DNA from: VRUE01 sp050258095
Lineage (GTDB): Bacteria; Actinomycetota; Thermoleophilia; Solirubrobacterales; 70-9
Direction of reading: 5' to 3'
NCBI GenBank assembly: GCA_050258095.1
Contig: JBLMYD010000038.1
Span: forward strand, 1 to 64,000
Length of the DNA: 64,000 nucleotides
Shown here piece after piece: positions 25,155 through 33,473 of the stretch (position 1 is the first letter of the stretch; the number at the start of each line of letters is the position of its first letter). The position numbers were made by a program, and so were the translations under genes. Below the pieces are notes generated by a model. It saw only the letters and a program-made list of their open reading frames with translations, did not search any database and was not told where the DNA came from.

Positions 25155-26573
25155 TCAGCTGCGGCGGCGCAGGTGCTCGACCGCCTCCTCGCGGCTCGAA
25201 ACCTCGCCCGCGTACTGCGCCGCCTCGAGCTCGGCCAGCAGCTCGCCGACCTCGGGACCGTCGGCGATGCCCAGCTCCGCCGCCAGCTCGTCGCCACGCA
25301 GCAGCGGCCGGGGCGGGCCGTCGCGGCGCCAGTCGAGCGCCGCCGCCAGCATCTGCCGGGCGAGGCTGAGGTGGGCCTCGATCGCCGCCTCGGTCGCGAA
25401 CGGCCCCGAACCGCGGGCCGAGAGGCGATCGGCGATCGTCAGCAGGGTGACGTCGGCGCCGACGGGCTCGGTCGCCCGCAGGTACTCGTGCACGCGGCGC
25501 GGCGGCAGCGGCGCCTCGTGGACCATGAAGCCGAGTCGCAGGTGATGGAGAGTCAGGCCCTGCAGGTGCCTGGTCAGGGCGCGGCTGGCGCGCAGCCGCC
25601 GGCAGATCCCGGCGACCATCTCGGCGCCGTCGCGGTCGTGACCGACGAAGGTGACGAAACCGTCGTGCTCGGCGCGCGTCGCCAGCTTGCCGACGTCGTG
25701 CAGCAGGGCGCCGAAGCGCAACGCGGTGCCGCGCGTCATCTCGTCGGCCAAGGGCTCGGCGAGCAGCGTCGCCAGCTCGCCGGCTCGCTCGCCGCCGAAG
25801 CGCTCCAGGTCGGCCTCGACCGCAAGCGTGTGCTCGAGCACCGCGATCGTGTGGTCGTAGACGTCGAGGTGATGGTTCGGTCCCTGCTCGACGCCGCGCA
25901 GGGCCGCCAGCTCGGGCAGCACGACGGCGGTCAGGCCGAGCTCGTCGAGCAGCGCGATGCCGCGCAGCGGGTCCGGACCGCCGACGAGCCGGCGCAGCTC
26001 GGCGAGCTGGCGCTCGCCGGCCGGCTGGCCTGCCCGCGATGCTTCCGCGCGGGCCAGGGCGACCGTACCCGCCTCGATCTCCAGCCGCAGGTCGGCGGCG
26101 AGCCGGGCGGCCCGCAGCAGCCGCAGTGGATCGGCGTCGAAGCTGTGGTCGGTGACCGTGCGCAGGATCCCGCGCTCGAGGTCGGCCAGGCCGCCAAACG
26201 GGTCGAGCGGCTCGCCGCCGGCGAGGGGGACGGCCATCGCTCCCACCGTGAAATCCCGCTCCCGCAGGTCGTCCGCGATCGTCGCGCCGCGCAGCGCCGT
26301 CAGGTCGACCTGCCAGCTGCCGTCGGCGGCGCTCGCCCGCCAGGTCGAGAACTCGGCCGAGAGCTCGAAGGCGTGGCCGCCGCCCTCGCGGGCGATCGCC
26401 TTGGCGCCGGCGGCCGGATCGCCGCCGAGCGCCAGGTCGAGGTCGTCGACCGGGCGGCCGAGCGCCGCGTCGCGGACGGCGCCGCCGGCGATCCACGCGT
26501 CCTCGACGCCACCCAGCGCGCGCCGTGCCAGCTCGACGACCGGCGCCGAGCCGAGCCGCTCGGCGACCGTCAC
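25155..26573 (-). CDS. CCA tRNA nucleotidyltransferase / poly(A) polymerase family with HD domain
   Basis: A 472-residue enzyme that adds or repairs the 3' CCA of tRNA. N-terminal nucleotidyltransferase domain: AGGAVRDAALGRPVDDLDLAL provides the GG and DxD catalytic motifs; RERDFTVGAMAV follows. The RNA-binding head contains DPFGGLADLERGILRTV and DPLRLLRAARLAA. An HD-type domain (FGALLHDVGKLATR, GHDRDGAEM) lies after residue 260, as in CcaA/Pcn-like proteins with phosphohydrolase activity. The GTG start overlaps the alr stop (GTGA). Confidence 0.9.
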   Translation of the reverse strand: MTVAERLGSAPVVELARRALGGVEDAWIAGGAVRDAALGRPVDDLDLALGGDPAAGAKAIAREGGGHAFELSAEFSTWRASAADGSWQVDLTALRGATIADDLRERDFTVGAMAVPLAGGEPLDPFGGLADLERGILRTVTDHSFDADPLRLLRAARLAADLRLEIEAGTVALARAEASRAGQPAGERQLAELRRLVGGPDPLRGIALLDELGLTAVVLPELAALRGVEQGPNHHLDVYDHTIAVLEHTLAVEADLERFGGERAGELATLLAEPLADEMTRGTALRFGALLHDVGKLATRAEHDGFVTFVGHDRDGAEMVAGICRRLRASRALTRHLQGLTLHHLRLGFMVHEAPLPPRRVHEYLRATEPVGADVTLLTIADRLSARGSGPFATEAAIEAHLSLARQMLAAALDWRRDGPPRPLLRGDELAAELGIADGPEVGELLAELEAAQYAGEVSSREEAVEHLRRRS

Positions 26574-27679
26574 GCCGGCTCCCGCGGCACGCGGGCCGAG
26601 ATCCCACAGGTGATCTCGTAGTTGATCGTGCCGAGCCGCGCGGCCAGCTCCTCGGCGAGGATCGTCTCCCCGTCCTGCGAGCCGATCAGCACCGCCTCGT
26701 CCCCGGGCTCCACGTCGGTATCGCCACCGAGGTCGACGGTCACGTTGTCCATCGAGACGGTGCCGACCAGGGGGTAGCGCCCGCCGCGAATCAGCACCTC
26801 GGCGTTGTTGGAGAGACCGCGCCTGACCCCGTCGCCGTAGCCGAGGGGGAGCACCCCGACCCAGGTCTCGGCCTCCGCCCGCCAGGTTTGCCCGTAGCCG
26901 GCGCTGCTCCCCGGCGCGAAGCGCTTGACGTCGGCGACGTAGGAGCGCAGCGACAGCGCCGGCGTCAGGCCATGCTCGCCGGGATCGCCCTGGAAGGGAT
27001 CGAGCCCGTAGACCGCGACCCCGCAACGGGCCATGTCGAAGTGCGAGCGCCGGTCGCGGAAGACGGCGGCGCTGTTGGCTGCGTGCGCGACGACTCCCGG
27101 GAACTCGGCCTTGACGGCGGTCGCAACCGCCTCGAAGCGGCGCAGCTGCACGTCGAAGAAATCCGAGGCGGGCTCGTCGGCGGTGGCGAGGTGCGTCCAG
27201 ACGCCCGCCAGCGCGAGGTCGGGGTCCGCGTCGCAGGCGCGGGCCAGGGCGAGCACCTCGTCGGGGTCGGGGTTGCCGAGCCGCCCCATGCCGCTGTCGT
27301 ACTTGACGTGGACGCGGACCGGGCGTCCCTGCGCCCGGCCGCGCGCTCCGGCCAGCGCGCGGAAGCCGTCCCGCCAGACGGCCACTTCGGACCCGGCGGC
27401 AAGCGCTACGTCGAGGTCCTCGGGCGTGAGCGCACCCATGGTCAGCAGCGGCACCTGCGGGAAGCGACGGCCCACCTGAGCTGCCTCCATGCCGGTCGCA
27501 ACGGCGAGGCGGGTGGCTCCGCCCGAGAGGGCCGCGTCCACGCAGGCGTCGGCGCCGTGCCCGTACCCGTCGGCCTTGACCACGGCGCAGAGCTCGGCGC
27601 CCTCGCCCAGCTCGGCGCGCAGCCGCGCGCAGTTGCGCTCGACGGCGCCAAGGTCGATTCGGGCGACCGCCCGCGCCAT
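26570..27679 (-). CDS. alr: Alanine racemase
   Basis: A 369-residue PLP enzyme converting L- to D-alanine for peptidoglycan. The PLP lysine is in VVKADGYGHG (residue ~35) and the opposing catalytic tyrosine in SAGYGQTW. The N-terminal TIM barrel and C-terminal beta domain (VSMDNVTVDLG) are both complete. The start codon is 3 bp after the CBS gene stop, and the stop overlaps the CCA gene. It fits with glmS, glmM, the D,D-carboxypeptidase and other wall genes in the window. Confidence 0.96.
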   Translation of the reverse strand: MARAVARIDLGAVERNCARLRAELGEGAELCAVVKADGYGHGADACVDAALSGGATRLAVATGMEAAQVGRRFPQVPLLTMGALTPEDLDVALAAGSEVAVWRDGFRALAGARGRAQGRPVRVHVKYDSGMGRLGNPDPDEVLALARACDADPDLALAGVWTHLATADEPASDFFDVQLRRFEAVATAVKAEFPGVVAHAANSAAVFRDRRSHFDMARCGVAVYGLDPFQGDPGEHGLTPALSLRSYVADVKRFAPGSSAGYGQTWRAEAETWVGVLPLGYGDGVRRGLSNNAEVLIRGGRYPLVGTVSMDNVTVDLGGDTDVEPGDEAVLIGSQDGETILAEELAARLGTINYEITCGISARVPREPA

Positions 27680-27682
27680 GGG

Positions 27683-28144
27683 CTAGCCCGAGACGAGCGC
27701 GGCGAGCGCGTCGGCCCGCGTCACCAGCCCGGCGAGACGCCCCTCGCCGTCGACCACGGGCAGGTGGTTGTGGTGCTTCTCGGCGATCGTCCGGGCGACG
27801 GTCGCGGCGGCGTCGTCGCTGCGCACGACCACCGGGTCGGGCGTCATCAGCTCGGAGACCTTCGTCGCGAAGGCCTTGTTGAGCCGCTCCTCGAAGCCCT
27901 TCATCGAGCCGACGAAGACGATGCCGCCCATGATGTTGAGGTAGTGCGGCAGGTGCAGGTCGGCCTCCTCGTCGCCGATCACGAGGTCCGACTCGCTGAC
28001 GATCCCGACCACCTGGCGCGCCTCGTCGACTACCGGGATCGCCCCCAGCTCGGTCTTCGCCAGCAGCTCGATCGCCGCCCGCGCATCGGCGTCGGGCGAG
28101 ATCGCCGGCACGTCGGCGTCCATGATCTCGGCGGCGGTCTTCAT
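27683..28144 (-). CDS. Stand-alone tandem CBS-domain protein
   Basis: A 153-residue protein of two CBS repeats (about residues 7-60 and 95-150), separated by a longer linker (HLPHYLNIMGGIVFVGSMKGF), a layout seen in CBS proteins that bind adenine nucleotides. Motifs GIVSESDLV and GLVTRADALAAL end the two repeats. The linker distinguishes it from the CBS pair at 6969. It is 3 bp upstream of alr and is probably cotranscribed. The ligand and partner are unknown. Confidence 0.87.
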   Translation of the reverse strand: MKTAAEIMDADVPAISPDADARAAIELLAKTELGAIPVVDEARQVVGIVSESDLVIGDEEADLHLPHYLNIMGGIVFVGSMKGFEERLNKAFATKVSELMTPDPVVVRSDDAAATVARTIAEKHHNHLPVVDGEGRLAGLVTRADALAALVSG

Positions 28145-28192
28145 GGGGCGAGATTATTGGACGGATCGGAATGGTGCCTGGGGGCGGACGTG

Positions 28193-28276
28193 GCCAAGCA
28201 GATCAAGGACGCAGGGAGGCCTAATAGCAGCGCTATTTGGCCGACTGAGGACGCAGAGATGCGCAGTGCCACGCGC
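28193..28276 (+). repeat. Dispersed structured element, copy R3
   Basis: Near-identical to R1 through CAAGGACGCAGGGAGGCC, the AATAGC-AGC-GCTATT hairpin, TTGGCCGAC and GAGGACGC. It lies between the start of the CBS gene and the stop of nnrD, both on the minus strand, so on that strand it sits upstream of the CBS gene. The stretch 28145-28277 holds nothing else obvious. Confidence 0.7.
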
Positions 28277-28277
28277 G

Positions 28278-29732
28278 TCATCCAGGTGCCATTCCGGCCG
28301 GGATCGAGTCGATCACGTCAGTCGCGATCACCGACTCAGCGGCGCCGATCCGGCGCGCCGCGTCGCGGCCGGCGCGGGCATGGACGAGGACGCCGGCGCA
28401 GGCGGCGGCGAAGGGCTCCAGCCCGCGCGCCAGCAGCGCGGCGACGATCCCCGAGAGCACGTCCCCGGTCCCGGCGGTCGCCAGGGCCGGCGCCGGCAGG
28501 GCGTTGACCGCGACCCGCTCGCCGTCGGTGACGATCGAGTCGTCGCCCTTGAGCACGACGACCGCGCCCGCCGTCCGCGCCAGCTCGCGAGCGGCCGCGA
28601 GCCGGTGGGCGGCGACCTCGTCGGGCGGGCGGTCGAGCAGCCGCCCGAGCTCGCCCTCGTGCGGGGTGAGCACCGTCGGCGCCTCGCGCGCGGCGAGCAG
28701 CGCGGCCTCGCCGGCGAAGGCGTTGAGGCCGTCGGCGTCGAGCACGAGTGGCGCGGCGATCCGCGCCACCGCTTCGCGGGCGAGGCCGACCGAGCCGGGG
28801 TCGCGGCCCAGCCCCGGGCCGAAGACGCCCGCGGCAGCGCGCTCGAAGCTGCGCAGCAGCGGCTTCAGCGAGGCCGGCGCCAGGCAGCCGTCCCCGCCGG
28901 GGCAGCCGACCGACATCACCTCCGGTTGCCCGGCCTCGAAGACCGCCTCGAGGTCGGCCGGCACGGCGACGGTCGCGTAGCCGGCGCCGGCGCGGATCGC
29001 GGCCCGCGAGGACATCTGGACTGCCCCGGTCAGCCCCCGGGACCCGCCCGCGATCGTCACCTGCCCGGAGCTGAACTTGGTCGAGCGCGGTCCGCGGGCG
29101 GGCGCCAGCGCCAGCACCGCGGGCTCGATCGTGCCCGCCGCCGGCGCGACCGGAGCGCCCTCCGGGATGCCGATCGGCGCGACCTGCAGCTCGCCCGTGT
29201 GCCACTTGCCCGGCGCCACCCGCTGGCCGATCTTGGCCGCGTGGAAGGTGACGGTCAGGTCGGCCTCGACCGCTTCGCTCGCGACCTCGCCCGTCGAAGC
29301 GTCGACGCCGGAGGCGATGTCGCAGGCGACGACCGGCGCCGGGCAGCGGTTGAGCGCCGCGATCGCCGCCGCCGCGGGCTCGCGCGGGGCGCCCGAGAAG
29401 CCGGTGCCGAAGATCGCGTCGATCGCCGCGCCGCAACCCTCCAACCAGTGGGAGAGGTCGCGCTCCCCCTCCTCGAAGACCGCGGCGCTCTCGACCTCGA
29501 AGCCCATCTCGCGCAGGCGCCGCTCGGCGACCAGGCCGTCGCCGCCGTTGTTGCCCTTGCCGCAGAGGATCCGCACCGGCCCCGCGGGCGCCAGCCCGGC
29601 GACCGCCTCGGCGACCGCCGTCCCAGCCGCCTCCATCAGCTCCTCGCCGGAAACCCCCTGCTCCTCGATCGCCCAGCGATCGACCGCGCGCATGCCCTCG
29701 GCGTCGTAGAGCGGGTTGAGCCAGGCCTCCAT
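28278..29732 (-). CDS. nnrD: Bifunctional NAD(P)H-hydrate epimerase / ADP-dependent dehydratase
   Basis: A 484-residue fused repair enzyme. The N-terminal YjeF-like domain (residues 1-210) epimerises damaged NAD(P)H; it contains LCGKGNNGGDGLVAER and the DIASGVDASTGEV segment. The C-terminal ribokinase-like domain dehydrates the S-hydrate using ADP; motifs are LTPHEGELGRLL, VVLKGDDSIV and TAGTGDVLSGI, with the catalytic Asp in the last. The fusion has typical order and length. Cotranscription with the downstream CBS gene and alr is likely, interrupted only by R3. Confidence 0.94.
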   Translation of the reverse strand: MEAWLNPLYDAEGMRAVDRWAIEEQGVSGEELMEAAGTAVAEAVAGLAPAGPVRILCGKGNNGGDGLVAERRLREMGFEVESAAVFEEGERDLSHWLEGCGAAIDAIFGTGFSGAPREPAAAAIAALNRCPAPVVACDIASGVDASTGEVASEAVEADLTVTFHAAKIGQRVAPGKWHTGELQVAPIGIPEGAPVAPAAGTIEPAVLALAPARGPRSTKFSSGQVTIAGGSRGLTGAVQMSSRAAIRAGAGYATVAVPADLEAVFEAGQPEVMSVGCPGGDGCLAPASLKPLLRSFERAAAGVFGPGLGRDPGSVGLAREAVARIAAPLVLDADGLNAFAGEAALLAAREAPTVLTPHEGELGRLLDRPPDEVAAHRLAAARELARTAGAVVVLKGDDSIVTDGERVAVNALPAPALATAGTGDVLSGIVAALLARGLEPFAAACAGVLVHARAGRDAARRIGAAESVIATDVIDSIPAGMAPG

Positions 29733-29765
29733 CGCAGACAGTGTCGACGATTCCCGGCCCGGCGC

Positions 29766-31319
29766 CTATTCCCCGATGCCGACGATCAGCTTCGCGGTCG
29801 CCAGGTCGCCGTCCCTGCCCGTGCCAATGCCGATGTAGCGGATGGCCTTCAGGTAGGGCACCGCTTCCCAGAAACCGGTTTCCGAGCGGGGGACGAGAGC
29901 GCGCGCGAGCCGCAGGGCCGCCGGCCCGTCGACGAAGCCGCTGATCGGTGTGTCGCCCAGCGCCGCGGCGGCCGCCTTGTATTCGGGGTTGTCGCTCAGG
30001 ATCGAGCCTTCCGCTTCGGCGAGGCCCAGCAGCGTCTGCGGCAGGCCGTAGCCGATCGCGAAGCGTTCGCCCTTGGCGGCGACGACCAGCGGCTTCGGCC
30101 CGAGTTCGGAGCTGCGCACCGTGAAGCCGTTCGCCTTGCCGCTCAGCGCCGTCACCCCCGGCGTGCCGGACTGGCGCACGAGCGCGCCGATCGTCTTGAT
30201 CGCCGTCGTCACTTCGCTCGAGTCGTTGGTGGTGAAGACCGCGGCCCCGCCGAGGCTGCCCTTGTCGGCGCCGGTGGCGAAGATCCCCATGTCCTCGATC
30301 GAGGTGGCGACCTTGTCGATGTCGAAGCCGAACTGGCTGAAGCCTTTCTTCAGCGCGTGGGGTTCGAACTGGCCGGGAATCCCGTTCTTGTCGAGCTCGT
30401 CGAGCGCTTTGCGGAGCTGCTCGCCGAAGCCCGTGGAGGCGAAGGCGGCGAATGAGTTGCAGGGCAGCGAGCCGAGCATCGCCGAGGCGTCGCCTTCCGG
30501 GGGCGGTTCGCTGCCGGCGTTGGCGCTGACGTCGATCTCGACCTGTTCGGCCCCCGGCAGCACGCTGGCGACCATCGTCGCTTCGTTTGGATTCAGACCC
30601 GCGTTTTCGAAGACCTGCTTCGCGGTCGGGTCGATCGATTCTTCCGAGGCGACGACGATCCCACCGAGGTCGACGTAGACGTCGGCGAGGCTGCCGTCCG
30701 ATGCGGCCGAGATCGCGTCCTGGAACTGGGATTCGTCGGCCAGCGATTCGCCGTTGGCCGCCTTGACGGCTTCCGCGAAGCCCTTCTTGCCTTCGGCGAC
30801 GACGAGGTTGCCGCCGATCAGGCCGATCGCGTTCCCTTCCGAGCCGCCGACCTCGAATTCGACGCCCCGGAAGGAGCCCTTGCGGTAGGGCTGATCGCCC
30901 TTGCCGGTCTGCCGATCGACGAATGCTTCGGCGGCTTCGGCATCGGTCACCTGCACGATGAGCACCGGATCGGTGAGCTTCCCGTCCTTGAGCTTGGCGA
31001 AGCCGACCGCCGCCCGTTCGCCGAGCCAGGGCTCGACTTCGGTGGCGAAGTCGAAGGGCTCCCCTTCGTCGCGGGCTTTTTCTTCGAGCTTTTCGGCGAT
31101 CAGCCCGCCGAGGCCGTCGACGCCGGCGACCGCCTTCGCGACCGAGTCGACGTTCGACTTCAGCTCGCCGGTCGGCCGCACCGTGCCTTCGACGAAGACG
31201 AGCGAGCCGGGCGCGGCGAAGCCGGCGAGGTCGGCGCTGGAACCGCCACCGCCGCAGCCGGCGATCGCGACCGCGGCCATGACCGCGAGAACTGTGAGGA
31301 CGAAACGGAGCTTTTTCAT
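29766..31319 (-). CDS. DUF3352-family lipoprotein
   Basis: A 517-residue exported lipoprotein. The signal peptide ends with AIAGC at about residue 21, followed by a glycine/serine spacer. The rest matches the DUF3352 type: repeated alpha/beta segments such as LVFVEGTVRPTGE, AVGFAKLKDGK, VLIVQVTDAEAAEAFV and a second half with the same rhythm (GAAVFTTNDSSEVTTAIKTI). Function is unknown; members are membrane-anchored and common in actinobacteria and cyanobacteria. It lies between glmS and nnrD with short gaps, so may be cotranscribed. No enzymatic motif was noticed. Confidence 0.8.
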   Translation of the reverse strand: MKKLRFVLTVLAVMAAVAIAGCGGGGSSADLAGFAAPGSLVFVEGTVRPTGELKSNVDSVAKAVAGVDGLGGLIAEKLEEKARDEGEPFDFATEVEPWLGERAAVGFAKLKDGKLTDPVLIVQVTDAEAAEAFVDRQTGKGDQPYRKGSFRGVEFEVGGSEGNAIGLIGGNLVVAEGKKGFAEAVKAANGESLADESQFQDAISAASDGSLADVYVDLGGIVVASEESIDPTAKQVFENAGLNPNEATMVASVLPGAEQVEIDVSANAGSEPPPEGDASAMLGSLPCNSFAAFASTGFGEQLRKALDELDKNGIPGQFEPHALKKGFSQFGFDIDKVATSIEDMGIFATGADKGSLGGAAVFTTNDSSEVTTAIKTIGALVRQSGTPGVTALSGKANGFTVRSSELGPKPLVVAAKGERFAIGYGLPQTLLGLAEAEGSILSDNPEYKAAAAALGDTPISGFVDGPAALRLARALVPRSETGFWEAVPYLKAIRYIGIGTGRDGDLATAKLIVGIGE

Positions 31320-31369
31320 CGCGCGGCAGACTAGCGACGCGCCAGGCGTCCGCAACGCCGGGTGGACGA

Positions 31370-33229
31370 TCACTCGACGGTGACCGTCTTCGCCAGGTTG
31401 CGCGGCTGGTCGACGTTGAGGCCGCGCTCGCGGGCGATGTAGTAGGCGAGCAGCTGCAGCGGCAGGATCGCGACGATCGGCTGCAGCAGCCAATCGGTGC
31501 GGGCGACCTCGACCGTGTCGTCGGCGACGTCGTCGACCCGCGTGCAGCCCTCGGTAACCACCGCGATCGTCGAGGCGCCGCGAGCGCGCACCTCTTCGAC
31601 GTTGGAGAGGATCTTGTCGAGCACGGGGCTCTCGGTGGCGACGCAGATCACCGGCGTCGACTCGTCGAGCAGGGCGATCGGGCCGTGCTTCATCTCTCCC
31701 GCCGCGTAGGCGTCGGTCGGGATGTAGGAGATCTCCTTCAGCTTCAGCGCCCCCTCGAGGCAGACCGGCAGGCCGATGTGGCGCCCGAGGTAGAGGAAGA
31801 ACTGGCGCTCGCTGCGGCTCGCGGCGACGTCCCGCATGCTCTCCTCGCAGGCGGCCAGAGTCGTCTCGATCTTCGACGGTAGCGACTTCATCTCGGCGAT
31901 CAGCTCGGCCAGCTCGGCCGCCGGCAGCGTGCCGCGCAGCTGCGCCAGCCTCAGGCCGAGCAGGTACATCGCCGCCACCTGGGCGACGAACGTCTTCGTC
32001 GCCGCCACGCTCACCTCCGGCCCCGCCCGCGTGTAGAGGACGGTGTCGGCGTCGCGCGTCGCCTGGCTGCCCATCACGTTGGTGATCGTCAGGACCTTGG
32101 CGCCGTGCTCGCGCGCCAGCCGCATCGCCGCCAGCGTGTCCGCGGTCTCGCCCGACTGGGTGATCCCGATCACGAGATCGCCGGGGCCGATCACGGGATT
32201 GCGGTAGCGGTACTCGGAGGCGATGTCCATCTCGACCGGGACCCGCGCCCACTCCTCGATCGCGTAGCGGCCGACGAGGCCGGCGTGGTAGGAGGTGCCG
32301 CAGGCGACGATCACGATCCGCCGCAGCGAGCGGAGGAAGTCGTCGTCGAGCTCGACCTCGGAGATGTCGACCGCGTCGTCGCCGGGCAGCCGGTCGGCGA
32401 TCGTCTCCGCGACCGCGTCGGCCTGTTCGTGGATCTCCTTCAGCATGAAGGTCTCGTAGCCGCCCTTCTCGGCCGCCGACTCGTCCCAGGAGATCTCTTC
32501 GGCCTGGCGCTGCACCGGCGCGCCGGCGGCGTCGGTGATGGTCACCCCGGCGGGCTCGATCGTGACGATCTCGTCGTTCTCGATCGCCACCGCCCGGCGC
32601 GTCTCGGCGAGGAAGGCCGGGATCGCCGAGGCGAGGAAGGTCTCGCCCTCGCCGACGCCGGCGACCAGCGGGCACTCGCGACGGGCGCCGACCAGCCGGC
32701 CGGGCTCGTCGCCGTGCATGGCGACGAAGGCGTAATGGCCGCGCAGCTCGGCGAAGGAGGCGCGCACGGCGGCAGTCAGGTCGCCGTCGTAGTTGCGCTC
32801 GATCAGGTGGGCGACGATCTCGGCGTCGGTCTCGGAGCTGAACTCGTGGCCTTCGACGGCGAGCTCGCGGCGCAGGTCGGCGTGGTTCTCGACGATCCCG
32901 TTGAGGACGATGTGGACGCGGTCCGAGCAGTCGCCGTGCGGGTGCGCGTTCTCCTCGGTGACGCGGCCGTGCGTCGCCCAGCGCGTGTGGGCGACGCCGG
33001 TGGTGGCGGGCGGCGCGGCGACGGCGACTCCGCCGTCCTCGGCCTGCTGCGCGACGGCGGCGCGCAGGTTCGCCAGGTTGCCGACCGCGCGCACGCTGTC
33101 GATGCGGCCGTCCTCCTCGATCACCGAGATGCCGGCCGAGTCATAGCCGCGGTACTCGAGCTTCTCCAGACCGGCGACGAGGATGTCGCGGCATGGGCGC
33201 TCACCTACGTATCCGACGATTCCGCACAT
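31370..33229 (-). CDS. glmS: Glucosamine-fructose-6-phosphate aminotransferase
   Basis: A 619-residue enzyme that makes glucosamine 6-phosphate from fructose 6-phosphate and glutamine. The start MCGIVGYVG at ATG 33229 leaves the catalytic Cys as residue 2, exposed after Met removal; an in-frame start 39 codons upstream would destroy this. The N-terminal glutaminase has HTRWATHG and NGIVEN. Two SIS domains follow (ACGTSYHAG, ITQSGETADT, MKHGPIALL), and the C-terminus NLAKTVTVE matches the family end. It feeds glmM, encoded upstream, in UDP-GlcNAc synthesis. Confidence 0.97.
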   Translation of the reverse strand: MCGIVGYVGERPCRDILVAGLEKLEYRGYDSAGISVIEEDGRIDSVRAVGNLANLRAAVAQQAEDGGVAVAAPPATTGVAHTRWATHGRVTEENAHPHGDCSDRVHIVLNGIVENHADLRRELAVEGHEFSSETDAEIVAHLIERNYDGDLTAAVRASFAELRGHYAFVAMHGDEPGRLVGARRECPLVAGVGEGETFLASAIPAFLAETRRAVAIENDEIVTIEPAGVTITDAAGAPVQRQAEEISWDESAAEKGGYETFMLKEIHEQADAVAETIADRLPGDDAVDISEVELDDDFLRSLRRIVIVACGTSYHAGLVGRYAIEEWARVPVEMDIASEYRYRNPVIGPGDLVIGITQSGETADTLAAMRLAREHGAKVLTITNVMGSQATRDADTVLYTRAGPEVSVAATKTFVAQVAAMYLLGLRLAQLRGTLPAAELAELIAEMKSLPSKIETTLAACEESMRDVAASRSERQFFLYLGRHIGLPVCLEGALKLKEISYIPTDAYAAGEMKHGPIALLDESTPVICVATESPVLDKILSNVEEVRARGASTIAVVTEGCTRVDDVADDTVEVARTDWLLQPIVAILPLQLLAYYIARERGLNVDQPRNLAKTVTVE

Positions 33230-33256
33230 TGAGGGAGGCGAGTAAGGGTAGAGGGT

Positions 33257-33332
33257 GGGATGCCTGATGCCCTTCCCCAAACGCTCGGCGGGAGCCTCGC
33301 TTGAGTGTTTGGGGAGGGGCATCAGGCATCCC
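33257..33332. repeat. Large hairpin H1 between glmM and glmS
   Basis: Arms 33257-33286 and 33303-33332 (start GGGATGCCTGATGCCC) are almost perfectly complementary over 30 bp with a 16-nt loop. It lies in the 244-bp gap between the glmM stop and the glmS start, on the same transcript. It could act as a terminator/attenuator, but no T-run follows on either strand. Confidence 0.8.
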
Positions 33333-33394
33333 TTGACAGGGCACAAGCTTCGTCAAGCTTGATGCCGGCTTCGCGACCTGGGCTTCCCCGCGGT

Positions 33395-33464
33395 GTGTGG
33401 CCTTGGGGGTCCTTCCCCAGGAACTCCCGCGAAGCGGCCTGGGGAAGGACCCCCAAGGCCACAC
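33395..33464. repeat. Large hairpin H2 between glmM and glmS
   Basis: Perfect 26-bp arms (33395-33420, 33439-33464; GTGTGGCCTTGGGGGTCC...) with an 18-nt loop GAACTCCCGCGAAGCGGC. The loop/arm junction GCGAAGCGGCCT is also found in the core of elements C and D at 48 kb, suggesting a common origin. It ends 9 bp before the glmM stop codon. Between H1 and H2 is only a short AAGCTTCGTCAAGCTT palindrome. Confidence 0.8.
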
Positions 33465-33473
33465 AGAACTGGC

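Noticed and set aside
33257..33464. glmS ribozyme or other glucosamine-6-phosphate riboswitch
   Set aside because: The region is two simple hairpins without the glmS ribozyme core; such ribozymes are known mainly from Firmicutes.
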